From NCBI RefSeq assembly GCF_030167915.1, contig NZ_JARGNB010000003.1, positions 186,001 through 250,000 of the forward strand: a stretch of 64,000 nt of DNA. The letters run 5' to 3'. This DNA comes from Aquabacterium humicola. GTDB taxonomy: Bacteria > Pseudomonadota > Gammaproteobacteria > Burkholderiales > Burkholderiaceae_C. The notes under the pieces are model-generated. The model made no database searches. It saw only the letters and a list, made by a program, of their open reading frames with translations, and had not been told where the DNA came from. This document shows, one piece after another, positions 35,777-43,410 of this stretch (position 1 is the stretch's first letter; each line of letters starts with the position of its first letter). The translations under genes were made by a program, and so were the position numbers.

Positions 35777-36478
35777 ATGACCGGAAAAGTTGCGATCGTG
35801 ACAGCGGGCGGCAGCGGCATGGGGGCCGCCGCGGCGCGTCGCCTGGCCGCCGACGGCTTCCACGTCGCGGTGCTGTCGTCGTCGGGCAAGGGCGAGGCGC
35901 TGGCCGCTGAACTGGGCGGCCTCGGCATCACCGGCTCGAACCGTTCGAACGACGACCTGAAGCGCCTGGTCGATGCGACGCTCGAGCGCTGGGGGCGCAT
36001 CGACGTGCTGGTCAACAGCGCCGGCCACGGGCCGCGCGGGCCCGTGCTGGAACTCACCGACGAGCAGTGGGCGACCGGGATGGACATCTACCTGATGAAC
36101 GTGATCCGGCCGGCGCGGCTGGTGACGCCGGTGATGAAGCAGCAGAAGGGCGGGGTGATCGTCAACATCTCGACCGCCTGGGCCTTCGAGCCGAGCGCGA
36201 TGTTCCCGACCTCGGCGGTGTTCCGCGCCGGGCTGGCGGCCTTCACCAAGCTCTTCGCCGACCAGCACGCGGCCGACAACGTGCGCATGAACAACATCCT
36301 GCCGGGCTGGATCGACAGCCTGCCGGCGACCGACGAGCGCCGCGGATCGGTGCCGATGCAGCGCTACGGCACCAGCGACGAGATCGCGGCGACCATCGCC
36401 TTCCTGGCCAGCGACGGCGCGGGCTACATCACCGGGCAGAACATCCGCGTCGACGGGGGCCTGATGCGCTCGCTGTGA
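35777..36478 (+). CDS. SDR-family protein with non-canonical catalytic site
   Basis: 233 residues. The Rossmann cofactor motif is intact (VAIVTAGGSGMGAAAARRLA) and NSAG (VLVNSAGHG) is present, as is a C-terminal GQNIRVDGGL. The usual YxxxK is missing: the aligned stretch is FPTSAVFRAGLAAFTK, with Ser at the Tyr position and Arg at the Lys position. The catalytic serine region is ISTAWAFEPSA. It may be a non-oxidoreductase member or a subgroup with altered chemistry. GGAGG is 8 bp before ATG. Confidence 0.85.
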   Translation: MTGKVAIVTAGGSGMGAAAARRLAADGFHVAVLSSSGKGEALAAELGGLGITGSNRSNDDLKRLVDATLERWGRIDVLVNSAGHGPRGPVLELTDEQWATGMDIYLMNVIRPARLVTPVMKQQKGGVIVNISTAWAFEPSAMFPTSAVFRAGLAAFTKLFADQHAADNVRMNNILPGWIDSLPATDERRGSVPMQRYGTSDEIAATIAFLASDGAGYITGQNIRVDGGLMRSL

Positions 36479-36570
36479 GCGCCGCGCGGCGCGGGCCTTC
36501 GACGGCGCCCTTGGCGCCCGCCGGCCACGGCTTCGCCACCGCGCCGCCCGAGCCCTCCAGAATGCGGCGC

Positions 36571-37566
36571 ATGGACCCCACCCGCCGCGCCTCCGACCGA
36601 CCTCCGATCCACCTCGTCACCGGCGCCGGCAGCGGCATCGGCTGGGCCGTCGTGCAGGCGCTCGCACAGGCCGGCCACCACGTCATCGGCGGCGCGCGCC
36701 GCGACGAGGACCTCGCCCGCCTCGCGCAGTTGCCGCGCGTCACGCCGCTGCGTCTGGACCTGCTCGATCCGGCCGCGCCCGACGCGGTGCTGGCGGTCCT
36801 GCACGACGGGGGCTTCGAAGCCCTCGACGGCCTCGTCAACAACGCCGGCATCGGCGAGCTCGGCCACCTGGCGGCCTGGCGCGATGACGACATGCAGCGC
36901 CTGTTCGAGACCAACGTCTTCGGCCTGATGCGGCTGACGCGCGCGCTGCTGCCGGCGCTGCTGGCCGCGCGCGGCCGCGTGGTCAACGTCGGCTCGATGG
37001 GTGGCTCGATCACGCAGCCGCTGTACGGCCCGTACACGATGAGCAAGTTCGCGCTCGAGGCCTACAGCGACTGCCTGCGGCAGGAGTGCGCGCCGCATGG
37101 CGTGCACGTGGCGATCGTGCAGCCGGGCGCGGTGGCGACGCGCATCGGCGCCAGCGCCGGCGCGGCCAATGCGGCGCGGCTGCGCGCCACGCCGCCGCCG
37201 TTCGATGCCGACGCGCTGCGCGTGCTGCAGGCCTTCGAGGCGACTGCCGCGCCGGATGCGCCCGACTCGGCCGACGCACCCGAATCGGCGATCCACCGCA
37301 AGCCGGCATCGCCGGAGGCGGTGGCGGCGGTCGTGCTGCAGGCGCTGACAGAACCGCAGCCGCAGGCGCGCTACCTCACCGGCACCCGCTGGGAAGGCGA
37401 GCGCGTGCTGCGCGCCCTGACCGAACGCCTGATCGACGCGGCCACCAGCCCCGGGCAGCGGCTGGACCGCGAAGCCTTGCTGGCGTGGGTGGAGGCGGCC
37501 TGGCGCGAGCGTTTTGAAGGGGCCGGTTCAGGCGCCACAGGGAACCCTGGCGACCTTGTGCGTTAA
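36571..37566 (+). CDS. Classical SDR oxidoreductase
   Basis: 331 residues. TGxxxGIG (VTGAGSGIGWAVVQALA), NNAG (LVNNAGIGELG), and YxxxK (YTMSKFALEAYS) are all intact. The C-terminal ~110 residues are an extra helical extension seen in 3-beta-hydroxysteroid or retinol-like SDRs. An ATG nine bases upstream (MRRMDP) is also possible. It follows the non-canonical SDR by 92 bp. The substrate is unknown. Confidence 0.88.
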   Translation: MDPTRRASDRPPIHLVTGAGSGIGWAVVQALAQAGHHVIGGARRDEDLARLAQLPRVTPLRLDLLDPAAPDAVLAVLHDGGFEALDGLVNNAGIGELGHLAAWRDDDMQRLFETNVFGLMRLTRALLPALLAARGRVVNVGSMGGSITQPLYGPYTMSKFALEAYSDCLRQECAPHGVHVAIVQPGAVATRIGASAGAANAARLRATPPPFDADALRVLQAFEATAAPDAPDSADAPESAIHRKPASPEAVAAVVLQALTEPQPQARYLTGTRWEGERVLRALTERLIDAATSPGQRLDREALLAWVEAAWRERFEGAGSGATGNPGDLVR

Positions 37567-37818
37567 CACCTGGTTTCCCGATTCAACGCGCACTGACGAA
37601 TTGCAAAGCAATTCATTGCGATAGCAAGCGCGAATTGCCGCGTCATTGGGCCGTCAGGCGCCCATTGCGCCAATGACGCGGCCAAACCACTCGATAGGGC
37701 AATCGGCGTGCCTGTTGCGGGCACGCATCGTCACACCCGTCGAGTGGCTTTACACGCTTCAAATCCCTTCTGAAAGTGCATGAATTCAAGCCATTGTTCT
37801 CACTGACTATTCTTCAAT
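37567..37818. other. Structured, relatively A+T-rich intergenic region upstream of PEP-CTERM gene
   Basis: With the promoter and leader this 333-bp gap (37567-37899) is the only stretch of more than 300 bases without a gene. It contains three dyads: GAATTGC-AAA-GCAATTC at 37598-37614; a perfect 13-bp inverted repeat (GCCGCGTCATTGG) with a 20-nt loop at 37637-37682; and a nested structure at 37687-37747, with outer CCACTCGA/TCGAGTGG and inner GCGTGCC/GGCACGC. Their position 70-220 bp upstream of a sigma-54-type promoter fits enhancer sites for a bEBP regulator. No open frame here looks coding. Confidence 0.7.
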
Positions 37819-37834
37819 TGGCGCGGCAATTGCT
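37819..37834 (+). promoter_or_regulatory. Sigma-54 promoter of the PEP-CTERM gene
   Basis: TGGCGCGGCAATTGCT matches the consensus TGGCAC-N5-TTGC with one change and keeps the invariant GG-N10-GC spacing (GG at 37820-37821, GC at 37832-37833). Transcription would start near 37845 and leave a leader of about 55 nt before the ATG at 37900. PEP-CTERM genes in related floc-forming bacteria are known RpoN/PrsK-PrsR targets. Confidence 0.72.
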
Positions 37835-37899
37835 TATTTGATGCGCAGTAGCGGTTTGTATTGATTTCCCAATCGTTCATCGACTACGCGAGCAAAGCC

Positions 37900-39129
37900 A
37901 TGAAGCCACTCAACATCTGGACCTTCCGTGCCACGGTCGGCGCGAGCCTGTTGCTGATCGGCGGCCTGCTGGCGCGCGGCGTGCTGCCGACGCCGGACGC
38001 GGCACCACCCCCTGAGATCGTCTTCGATCCGAGCGGCGGCGGCGTCGTCGTCGCCACCGCCAATGGCGACGAGGCCGTCACGATCTACGGCGTCGAGCTG
38101 TCCGGGCTGGGCGCCTGGGCCGGTGGCTTCCTGGACGCCGGCAGCGCCGACTTCGGCATCGACGTGGCCGGCGACGACAGCCTGCGCACCGGCGCGGTCG
38201 GCTCCACCGCCCGCGGCCGCTCGCTGAGCGGTGCGCTGGCGTGGATCCTGGCGCCCCACGACGTCCCGTCGGAGGGCGATGCATCGAGCGCTGGGGCGGA
38301 CGATCGCCTGCCGCGCCTGCCGGCCGTGGCCGGCGCCCCGGGTGCGCGTCCCGCGTACGACGCGCGGCCGATCCTGGCAGCGCTGGTCGATCCCGAGGCC
38401 CGGCAGCAACTTCCTCTGGCCAGCGGACTGCCAGGCGATCTGCCGGCCGGTGCGGCGGATGTGCCGGTCGCCAGCGGCCCGATCGTCACGGCGGCGGCGC
38501 CGTGGATGGCGCCGCTCGACGCGCTGGACACGGCAACGCCCGAGCCGGAAGTCCTGCCCGCGGGCGCGGGCGGCAACCCGGGTGTTCGTGTCGAGCCGCA
38601 CAAGCGTGGTGGCGGCGGCTCCCCGGGCGGTTGGAGCCCGTTCACCGGCTCTCCGGTGGCCGCGGCCGGACCGGGCGGTTCAGGGTCGCCGAGGATCGGG
38701 CTGCCGGGCCGTCCGACGGGACCGTCGGGGCCGGTGATCCCGGTCGCCGGGCCGGGCCGCGCGGGCGGCGGCGGAGGCGGCGGTCACTCCCCGTTCGACT
38801 GGGGCGGTCCGGTCACGCCGGGGCATGGCCACCCGGGTTCCGCGATCGATGACCCGGTCGGCCAGCTGTTCGACGGGCCGGACCCGGCCGCCGGCGGTGG
38901 CCTGCCCGGCGCCGGTTCCACACCCGCTGACTGGGGACCGTCGTTCGGACCGCAGGGCCCCGGCACCGGCCTCGCGCCGATCGTGGTCGACCCCGCGGCG
39001 GTGCCCGAACCGGCCACCTTGCTGCTGATCGCGCTGGCGCTGCTGGGGCTGGGCGCGGTGACGACGCGCCGCTTCACCGGCGCACGACGGAGTCCGCCCC
39101 CGGGCCGGCTGGCCGACACGACGCGATAG
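37900..39129 (+). CDS. PEP-CTERM sorting-domain protein
   Basis: 409 residues. An N-terminal hydrophobic segment (ATVGASLLLIGGLLARG) serves as signal or anchor. Residues ~40-200 form a moderately ordered domain. A Gly/Pro-rich low-complexity region fills ~220-375. The C terminus is a textbook PEP-CTERM tail: the VPEPATLL motif, a hydrophobic helix and a basic end (TTRRFTGARR). Exosortase (EpsH) should cut it during export for attachment to the surface or exopolysaccharide. No exosortase gene lies in the window. The start MKPLNIW is chosen over an upstream TTG. Confidence 0.9.
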   Translation: MKPLNIWTFRATVGASLLLIGGLLARGVLPTPDAAPPPEIVFDPSGGGVVVATANGDEAVTIYGVELSGLGAWAGGFLDAGSADFGIDVAGDDSLRTGAVGSTARGRSLSGALAWILAPHDVPSEGDASSAGADDRLPRLPAVAGAPGARPAYDARPILAALVDPEARQQLPLASGLPGDLPAGAADVPVASGPIVTAAAPWMAPLDALDTATPEPEVLPAGAGGNPGVRVEPHKRGGGGSPGGWSPFTGSPVAAAGPGGSGSPRIGLPGRPTGPSGPVIPVAGPGRAGGGGGGGHSPFDWGGPVTPGHGHPGSAIDDPVGQLFDGPDPAAGGGLPGAGSTPADWGPSFGPQGPGTGLAPIVVDPAAVPEPATLLLIALALLGLGAVTTRRFTGARRSPPPGRLADTTR

Positions 39130-39206
39130 ATCGCCCGCCCGGCGCGGCTTCGGCGCGCGCTGCGCCACGCCGCGCCGCGGGGCGGTCGTCGCAGGTCGCC
39201 GGCCCG

Positions 39207-39240
39207 GGCGGACGCCGGCAGGACGGTGCCTTTGCACAGT
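39207..39240 (+). promoter_or_regulatory. Candidate activator site A: 11-bp direct repeat plus CACAGT
   Basis: GGCGGACGC at 39207 is followed by a second GGACG one 11-bp turn later (39210 to 39221). An 8-bp spacer then leads to TTTGCACAGT. The last 30 bases agree with site C (50835-50864) at 24 of 30 positions. A start near 39247 would give a 40-nt leader before the hydrolase ATG at 39287. Confidence 0.5.
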
Positions 39241-39286
39241 GGCGGCTCATGCCACTGCCTCCGCGCCGCCTGCGCGGCCTCCTGCC

Positions 39287-40141
39287 ATGACTCCTGCCAC
39301 GACCCCTGTGCCTGCGCAGTCGCTGCGCCGCGTCGCGCTGGCCGACCGCCTCCACCTCGAAGTCTTCGAACAGGGCCCGCGCGACGGCCTGCCGCTGCTG
39401 CTGCTGCACGGCATCACCGATTCCTGGCGTTCGTTCGAACCGGTGCTGCCCCACCTGGGCCCGCAGTGGCGGGTGATCGTGCCGTCGCAGCGTGGCCATG
39501 GCGACAGCGACAAGCCGGCCACCGGCTACTGCACCGATGACTTCGTCGCCGACCTGGTCGCGCTGATCGAGGCGCTGGCGCTGCCGCCGGTGATCGTCGT
39601 CGGGCATTCGATGGGCAGCACGCATGCGCTGCGGCTGGCCGCCGATCGGCCGGACCTCGTGCGCGGGCTGGTCGGCCTGGGCACCTTTGCGCGCTACGGC
39701 GACAAGCCCGAGCTCTTGCAGTGGGTCGCCGAGGCCGTGCAGCCGCTCGCCGATCCGGTGCCGCGTGCGCTGGTCGAGGACTTCCAGCTCGGCACCCTGG
39801 CGCGCGCCGCGGCGCCTGGCCTCGTCGAACGCATGGTGGACGAGAGCCTGAAGGTGCCGGCCGCCGTCTGGCGCGAGGCCTTCGCCGGCCTGCTCGAGGA
39901 CGACTTCTGCGACCGCCTGCACCGCATCGAGGTGCCGGCCTTGCTGGTGGTGGCCGAGGCCGATGCCTACGTGCCCGTCGCCGATGCCGAGCGACTGCAG
40001 CGGGCGATGCCGCAGGCGCGCATCGAACGCTGGGCCGGCGCCGGCCACGCGTTGCACTGGGAAGAGCCGGCGCGCTGCGCCGCGAGCCTCGTCGCCTTCG
40101 CGCGACAGGTCGCCGGCATGTCCGCGGCAGCGGCCTGCTGA
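39287..40141 (+). CDS. Alpha/beta hydrolase
   Basis: 284 residues. LLLLHGITDSWRSFEPVLPHLG holds the oxyanion region. The nucleophile is in VIVVGHSMGSTHALRLA, the acid in VVAEADAYVPV and the histidine in GAGHALHWEEPARC, so the triad is complete. It has no signal peptide. The ATG is chosen; an in-frame GTG at 39239 overlaps the CACAGT element. It is the first gene of a regulatory stretch and may be a target of the neighbouring regulators through site A. The substrate is unknown. Confidence 0.87.
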   Translation: MTPATTPVPAQSLRRVALADRLHLEVFEQGPRDGLPLLLLHGITDSWRSFEPVLPHLGPQWRVIVPSQRGHGDSDKPATGYCTDDFVADLVALIEALALPPVIVVGHSMGSTHALRLAADRPDLVRGLVGLGTFARYGDKPELLQWVAEAVQPLADPVPRALVEDFQLGTLARAAAPGLVERMVDESLKVPAAVWREAFAGLLEDDFCDRLHRIEVPALLVVAEADAYVPVADAERLQRAMPQARIERWAGAGHALHWEEPARCAASLVAFARQVAGMSAAAAC

Positions 40142-40345
40142 CGGCGGACCGGAGCGTCCATGCCGACGGTCGGTGCACGGGCAGGGCCCCTGCGCCCGAC
40201 CGGGACGCTGCCGTAACCCCGGGCCGCGGGCGGGCCGCGGCGTGGATTGCGGCGCGGGTGCATCCGTCGCGCGGCGCAGGCCGTAGGTGGGGGCTCGTCG
40301 CGCGGCCGGCCACCACCGGGCCGGCCGGACGCGATACAACACCTA

Positions 40346-40363
40346 CCGGCCACTTCTGGCCGG
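40346..40363 (+). promoter_or_regulatory. Inverted repeat at the leader of the winged-helix regulator
   Basis: CCGGCCA-CTTC-TGGCCGG ends 9 bp before the ATG at 40373 and follows a -10-like TACAAC at 40335. It may be an autoregulatory operator or a hairpin that hides the ribosome site. Confidence 0.4.
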
Positions 40364-40372
40364 CCGCTCCGC

Positions 40373-42910
40373 ATGACCCCCGCGCCCACCTTCCGTTTCC
40401 ATCGTTTCGAGCTGCGCCCCGCATCGCGCGAGCTGTGCGCCGACGGCGTGCCGCAGCGCCTGGGCGAACGCGCCTTCGACCTGCTGCTGGCATTGGCCGA
40501 GGCCGGCGGCGCGGTCGTCTCGCGCGATGCGCTGTTCGAACGCGCCTGGCCCGGCCGTGTCGTCATCGACGACAACCTGAAGGTGCAGGTGATGGCGCTG
40601 CGCAAGCTGCTCGGGCCGGAGGCGGTGGTCACCGTGCCGGGCCGCGGTTATCGCCTCGGCTGGCCGCTGCTCGACAGCCCGGACGCGGCGCCGCCCGCCG
40701 TGCCGCCCGCCGCGCCGGACCCGTCCCGACTGTTCGGCCGCGAGGCCGAGCTCGCGCGGCTGCGTTCGGCGCTCGCCGCCGGACGGCTGCTGACCGTGAC
40801 CGGACCGGGCGGCATCGGCAAGACGCGGCTCGCCGCCGCCGCGGCCGACGCCGAGCGCGGCCGCTGGCCCGATGGCGTGGCGTGGGTCGAGCTGGCGGCG
40901 CTGACCGAGCCCGACGCGATGCCGGCGGCCGTGGCGCATGCGCTGCGCCTGCCCGCCGGGCCGCGGCCGGTCGATGCGGCCGGGATCGCCCGCGCGCTGC
41001 GGCCGCTGCAACTGCTGCTGGTGCTCGACAACTGCGAGCACCTGCTGCCGGCAGCGGCGGCGCTGCTGTCGGCGATCGCCGCGGCCGCGCCGCAGGTGGC
41101 GCTGCTGGCGACCAGCCAGGTGCGGCTCGATATCGCGGGCGAAGCCGTGCTGGCGCTCGATGGCCTGGCGCTGTCGCCCGCTGACGCGGCGCCCGATGCC
41201 GCGCAGCGGTCGCCGTCGGAAGCGCTGTTCGCGGCGCGGGTGCGCACCGTCGCGCCGCAGATCGAGCTCGATTCGCCGGCGGACGTGTCGCTCGCACGGC
41301 AGATCTGCCACCGGCTGGACGGCCTGCCGCTGGCGCTGGAGCTCGCCGCCGCGCGCGTGCCGGCGCTGGGCCTGGCCGGCGTGCTGCAGCGGCTGGACCA
41401 CCAGCTGCAGCTGCTGACCCGCGGGCCCGCGCACGCGCCGCCGCGCCAGCAGACGCTGCGCGCGACGCTCGCCTGGAGCCACGAGCTGCTCGACGAGGTG
41501 CAGCGCGTGGTCTTCCGCCGCCTCGGCATCTTTGCCGACCGCTTCACGCTCGACGATGCGCAGGCCGTCGCCGCCGACCAGTCGATCGACGAGTGGGCCG
41601 TGCTCGATGCGGTCGACGACCTCGTGGCCCGCTCGCTGCTGCGGCCCCTCGACCCCGTCGGCGGTGCCGGTGAACGCCGCTACCGCCTGCTGGTGCATGC
41701 GCGCGCCTACGCGCTGGAGCAGCTGGAGGCCGCCGCCGAGCACGACGCGGTGATGCGCCGCCTGGCCGACCACCTGGTGCGCAGCTTCGTCGCCGCCGAG
41801 CAGGGATTCCTCCATGCAGCGCTGGGGCCGTGGGTCGACGCGCTGTGGCCGCGCCTGCACGATCTGCGCGCAGCGCTGCAGTGGGCCGCACGGCAGCCGG
41901 CCGAGGCGGACCGGCTGCTCGCGCTGGCCAGTGCCGCCGGCCCGTTCTGGGCCGCGGCCAACCTCGACCGCGAAGCCGCGCCGTGGCTCGAGCGCGTGCG
42001 GCCGCTGGGCGAAGCGCCGGGCCTGGCGGACGAGCCGCTGGCGCGTTATTGCAAGGCCGTCGCCTTCCGTCTCGTCAACCCCACCGCGCCGGTGGCCGAG
42101 TCGGTCGCGGCGGCCGAACGCGGCGCCGAGCTGTTCGAGCGCCTGGGTGATCACGCCAGCGCCTACCGCCTGCTCGGCCTGGTCGCGCAGCACGGCCGGC
42201 GCATCGACCCGCAGCGCGACTGGCAGCCGCTGTTCCAGCGCCTGCGTGCGCTGGAGCGGCCCGAGTGGTCGGCCACGATGCGCCTGACCCGGCTGCGCGC
42301 CGAAGGGGTGGCGCAGGCCCGTGCCGGCGACTGGGCCGGCTACCGCGAACGCTTCCAGCTCGAGGCCGCGCTGCTGGCCGAAGCCGGCGACGCGCTGCGC
42401 GCCTGGGGCGCGAGCTACCACGTCGCGCTGGCGGAGCTGGCGCTGAAGCGGCCGGCGGCCGCGATCGCGGTGCTCGAGCCGATGGTCGCGCAGGTGCGCG
42501 CGGCCGGGCTGCTGCGCGAGCTCTGGACCCGGCCGGTGCTGCTGGCGCTGGCGCGCATCGAGGCCGGGCAGGGTGCCGAAGCCGCGCCCGCGGTGCGCGA
42601 GGCGGTGACCCTGCTGCGCGTGGCCGGCGCGCACGCCTGGTGCGCCGACCACTTCGCATGGTGGGCGCTGGACTGCGGCGAGCCGGCGCTGGGCGCACGC
42701 CTGGCCGGCTGGGCCGATGCCACCGTGCGGCGCAACGGCCAGCCGCGCCATGCCCACGCGCGGGCGGCCCACGAGCAGGCGTCGCTGCGGCTGGCGGTGA
42801 AGCTGCCGCCGGCCGCGCGCGAGGCCCTGCGCGCCGAAGGCGAGGCCTTCGACGACGAGCTCGCGCTGCTGCGCGTGCTGCAGCTGGCGGACGCACTGAT
42901 CACGCGTTAG
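40373..42910 (+). CDS. OmpR-type winged-helix regulator with NB-ARC-like ATPase and TPR-like tail
   Basis: 845 residues. The N-terminal ~95 residues are a PhoB/OmpR-type winged helix (FHRFELRPASRELCADGVPQRL, LFERAWPGRVVIDDNLKVQVMALRKLLG, VTVPGRGYRLGWPL) without a receiver. An NB-ARC/STAND-like ATPase follows with Walker A VTGPGGIGKTRLAAA and Walker B LLLVLDNCEHLLP. The C-terminal ~430 residues are helical repeats. Proteins of this layout are single-component activators thought to be switched by ligand or partner binding to the repeats. It sits between direct-repeat sites A and B and could bind them. The start MTPAPTF is chosen because the winged helix begins at once. Confidence 0.9.
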   Translation: MTPAPTFRFHRFELRPASRELCADGVPQRLGERAFDLLLALAEAGGAVVSRDALFERAWPGRVVIDDNLKVQVMALRKLLGPEAVVTVPGRGYRLGWPLLDSPDAAPPAVPPAAPDPSRLFGREAELARLRSALAAGRLLTVTGPGGIGKTRLAAAAADAERGRWPDGVAWVELAALTEPDAMPAAVAHALRLPAGPRPVDAAGIARALRPLQLLLVLDNCEHLLPAAAALLSAIAAAAPQVALLATSQVRLDIAGEAVLALDGLALSPADAAPDAAQRSPSEALFAARVRTVAPQIELDSPADVSLARQICHRLDGLPLALELAAARVPALGLAGVLQRLDHQLQLLTRGPAHAPPRQQTLRATLAWSHELLDEVQRVVFRRLGIFADRFTLDDAQAVAADQSIDEWAVLDAVDDLVARSLLRPLDPVGGAGERRYRLLVHARAYALEQLEAAAEHDAVMRRLADHLVRSFVAAEQGFLHAALGPWVDALWPRLHDLRAALQWAARQPAEADRLLALASAAGPFWAAANLDREAAPWLERVRPLGEAPGLADEPLARYCKAVAFRLVNPTAPVAESVAAAERGAELFERLGDHASAYRLLGLVAQHGRRIDPQRDWQPLFQRLRALERPEWSATMRLTRLRAEGVAQARAGDWAGYRERFQLEAALLAEAGDALRAWGASYHVALAELALKRPAAAIAVLEPMVAQVRAAGLLRELWTRPVLLALARIEAGQGAEAAPAVREAVTLLRVAGAHAWCADHFAWWALDCGEPALGARLAGWADATVRRNGQPRHAHARAAHEQASLRLAVKLPPAAREALRAEGEAFDDELALLRVLQLADALITR

Positions 42911-42926
42911 CCATTTCCGACGCGGC

Positions 42927-43166
42927 TCAGCGGCAGACCCGCGTGCGCAGGTCGCACCAGTGGTCGCTGGGATCCGGCGGCGCGGCGGCCGGGGCGCTGG
43001 CGACCGGCCGGGGCGTCTCCTGCGGCGGCGGCACCGCCGGTTCGGCGCAGGCGCCGAGCTGCGCGGCGCCGACCGCGAGGCACAGCCGCAACGCGGCGAG
43101 GCGCCGGACCAGGCCGGAGCAAGCGGGGAGACGGACAGCGCCGGGTCCATCGGAGCGCCGGACCAT
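42927..43166 (-). CDS. Possible small lipoprotein
   Basis: 79 residues if translation starts at 43166 (an ATG at 43205 is the alternative). A hydrophobic leader ends in a lipobox (CLAVGAAQLGAC). The mature part is a Pro/Ala-rich linker closing with SDHWCDLRTRVCR, which has two cysteines. No ribosome site is visible for either start. It is antisense-free and fills an otherwise empty gap. It is the weakest protein-coding call in the list. Confidence 0.45.
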   Translation of the reverse strand: MVRRSDGPGAVRLPACSGLVRRLAALRLCLAVGAAQLGACAEPAVPPPQETPRPVASAPAAAPPDPSDHWCDLRTRVCR

Positions 43167-43296
43167 GCCGGCGGTGACGCCCCAGGAGATCGATTCGAAG
43201 CACATGGTGGACAGCGTTGAAGAGGGTCGATGCGCCACTGTCGCCATCGACCGTCCGCCCGCCGTCCGTGGCACCGGCCGGTGACGCCGGCGCCGC

Positions 43297-43330
43297 GGCG
43301 GACGCCGGGCGGACGCTGCGCCGGCATCGT
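43297..43330 (+). promoter_or_regulatory. Candidate activator site B: exact GGCGGACGC repeat, 11-bp period
   Basis: GGCGGACGC occurs exactly at 43297 and 43308, then an 8-bp spacer leads to CATCGT in the place where other sites have CACAGT. The 30 bases at 43301-43330 agree with site C at 23 of 30 positions. It lies about 80 bp upstream of the TPR gene at 43411. Confidence 0.5.
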
Positions 43331-43410
43331 GCCGCTCCACGGTGCCGCCGCCTCTGCCGAGCCTGCAGGCGCCACCGCCCGAGTGCTTCTCCAACGAAAG
43401 GACCTTCCCG

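Noticed and set aside
37560-37747. Possible integron attC site or mobile-element end
   Set aside because: GCGTTAAC and the nearby dyads recall attC, but the paired core sites do not have correct spacing and no cassette genes or integrase are present.
40142-40200. A direct-repeat activator site upstream of the winged-helix regulator
   Set aside because: GGCGGACCGGAGCG resembles half of a site but has no second heptamer at 11 bp and no CACAGT.
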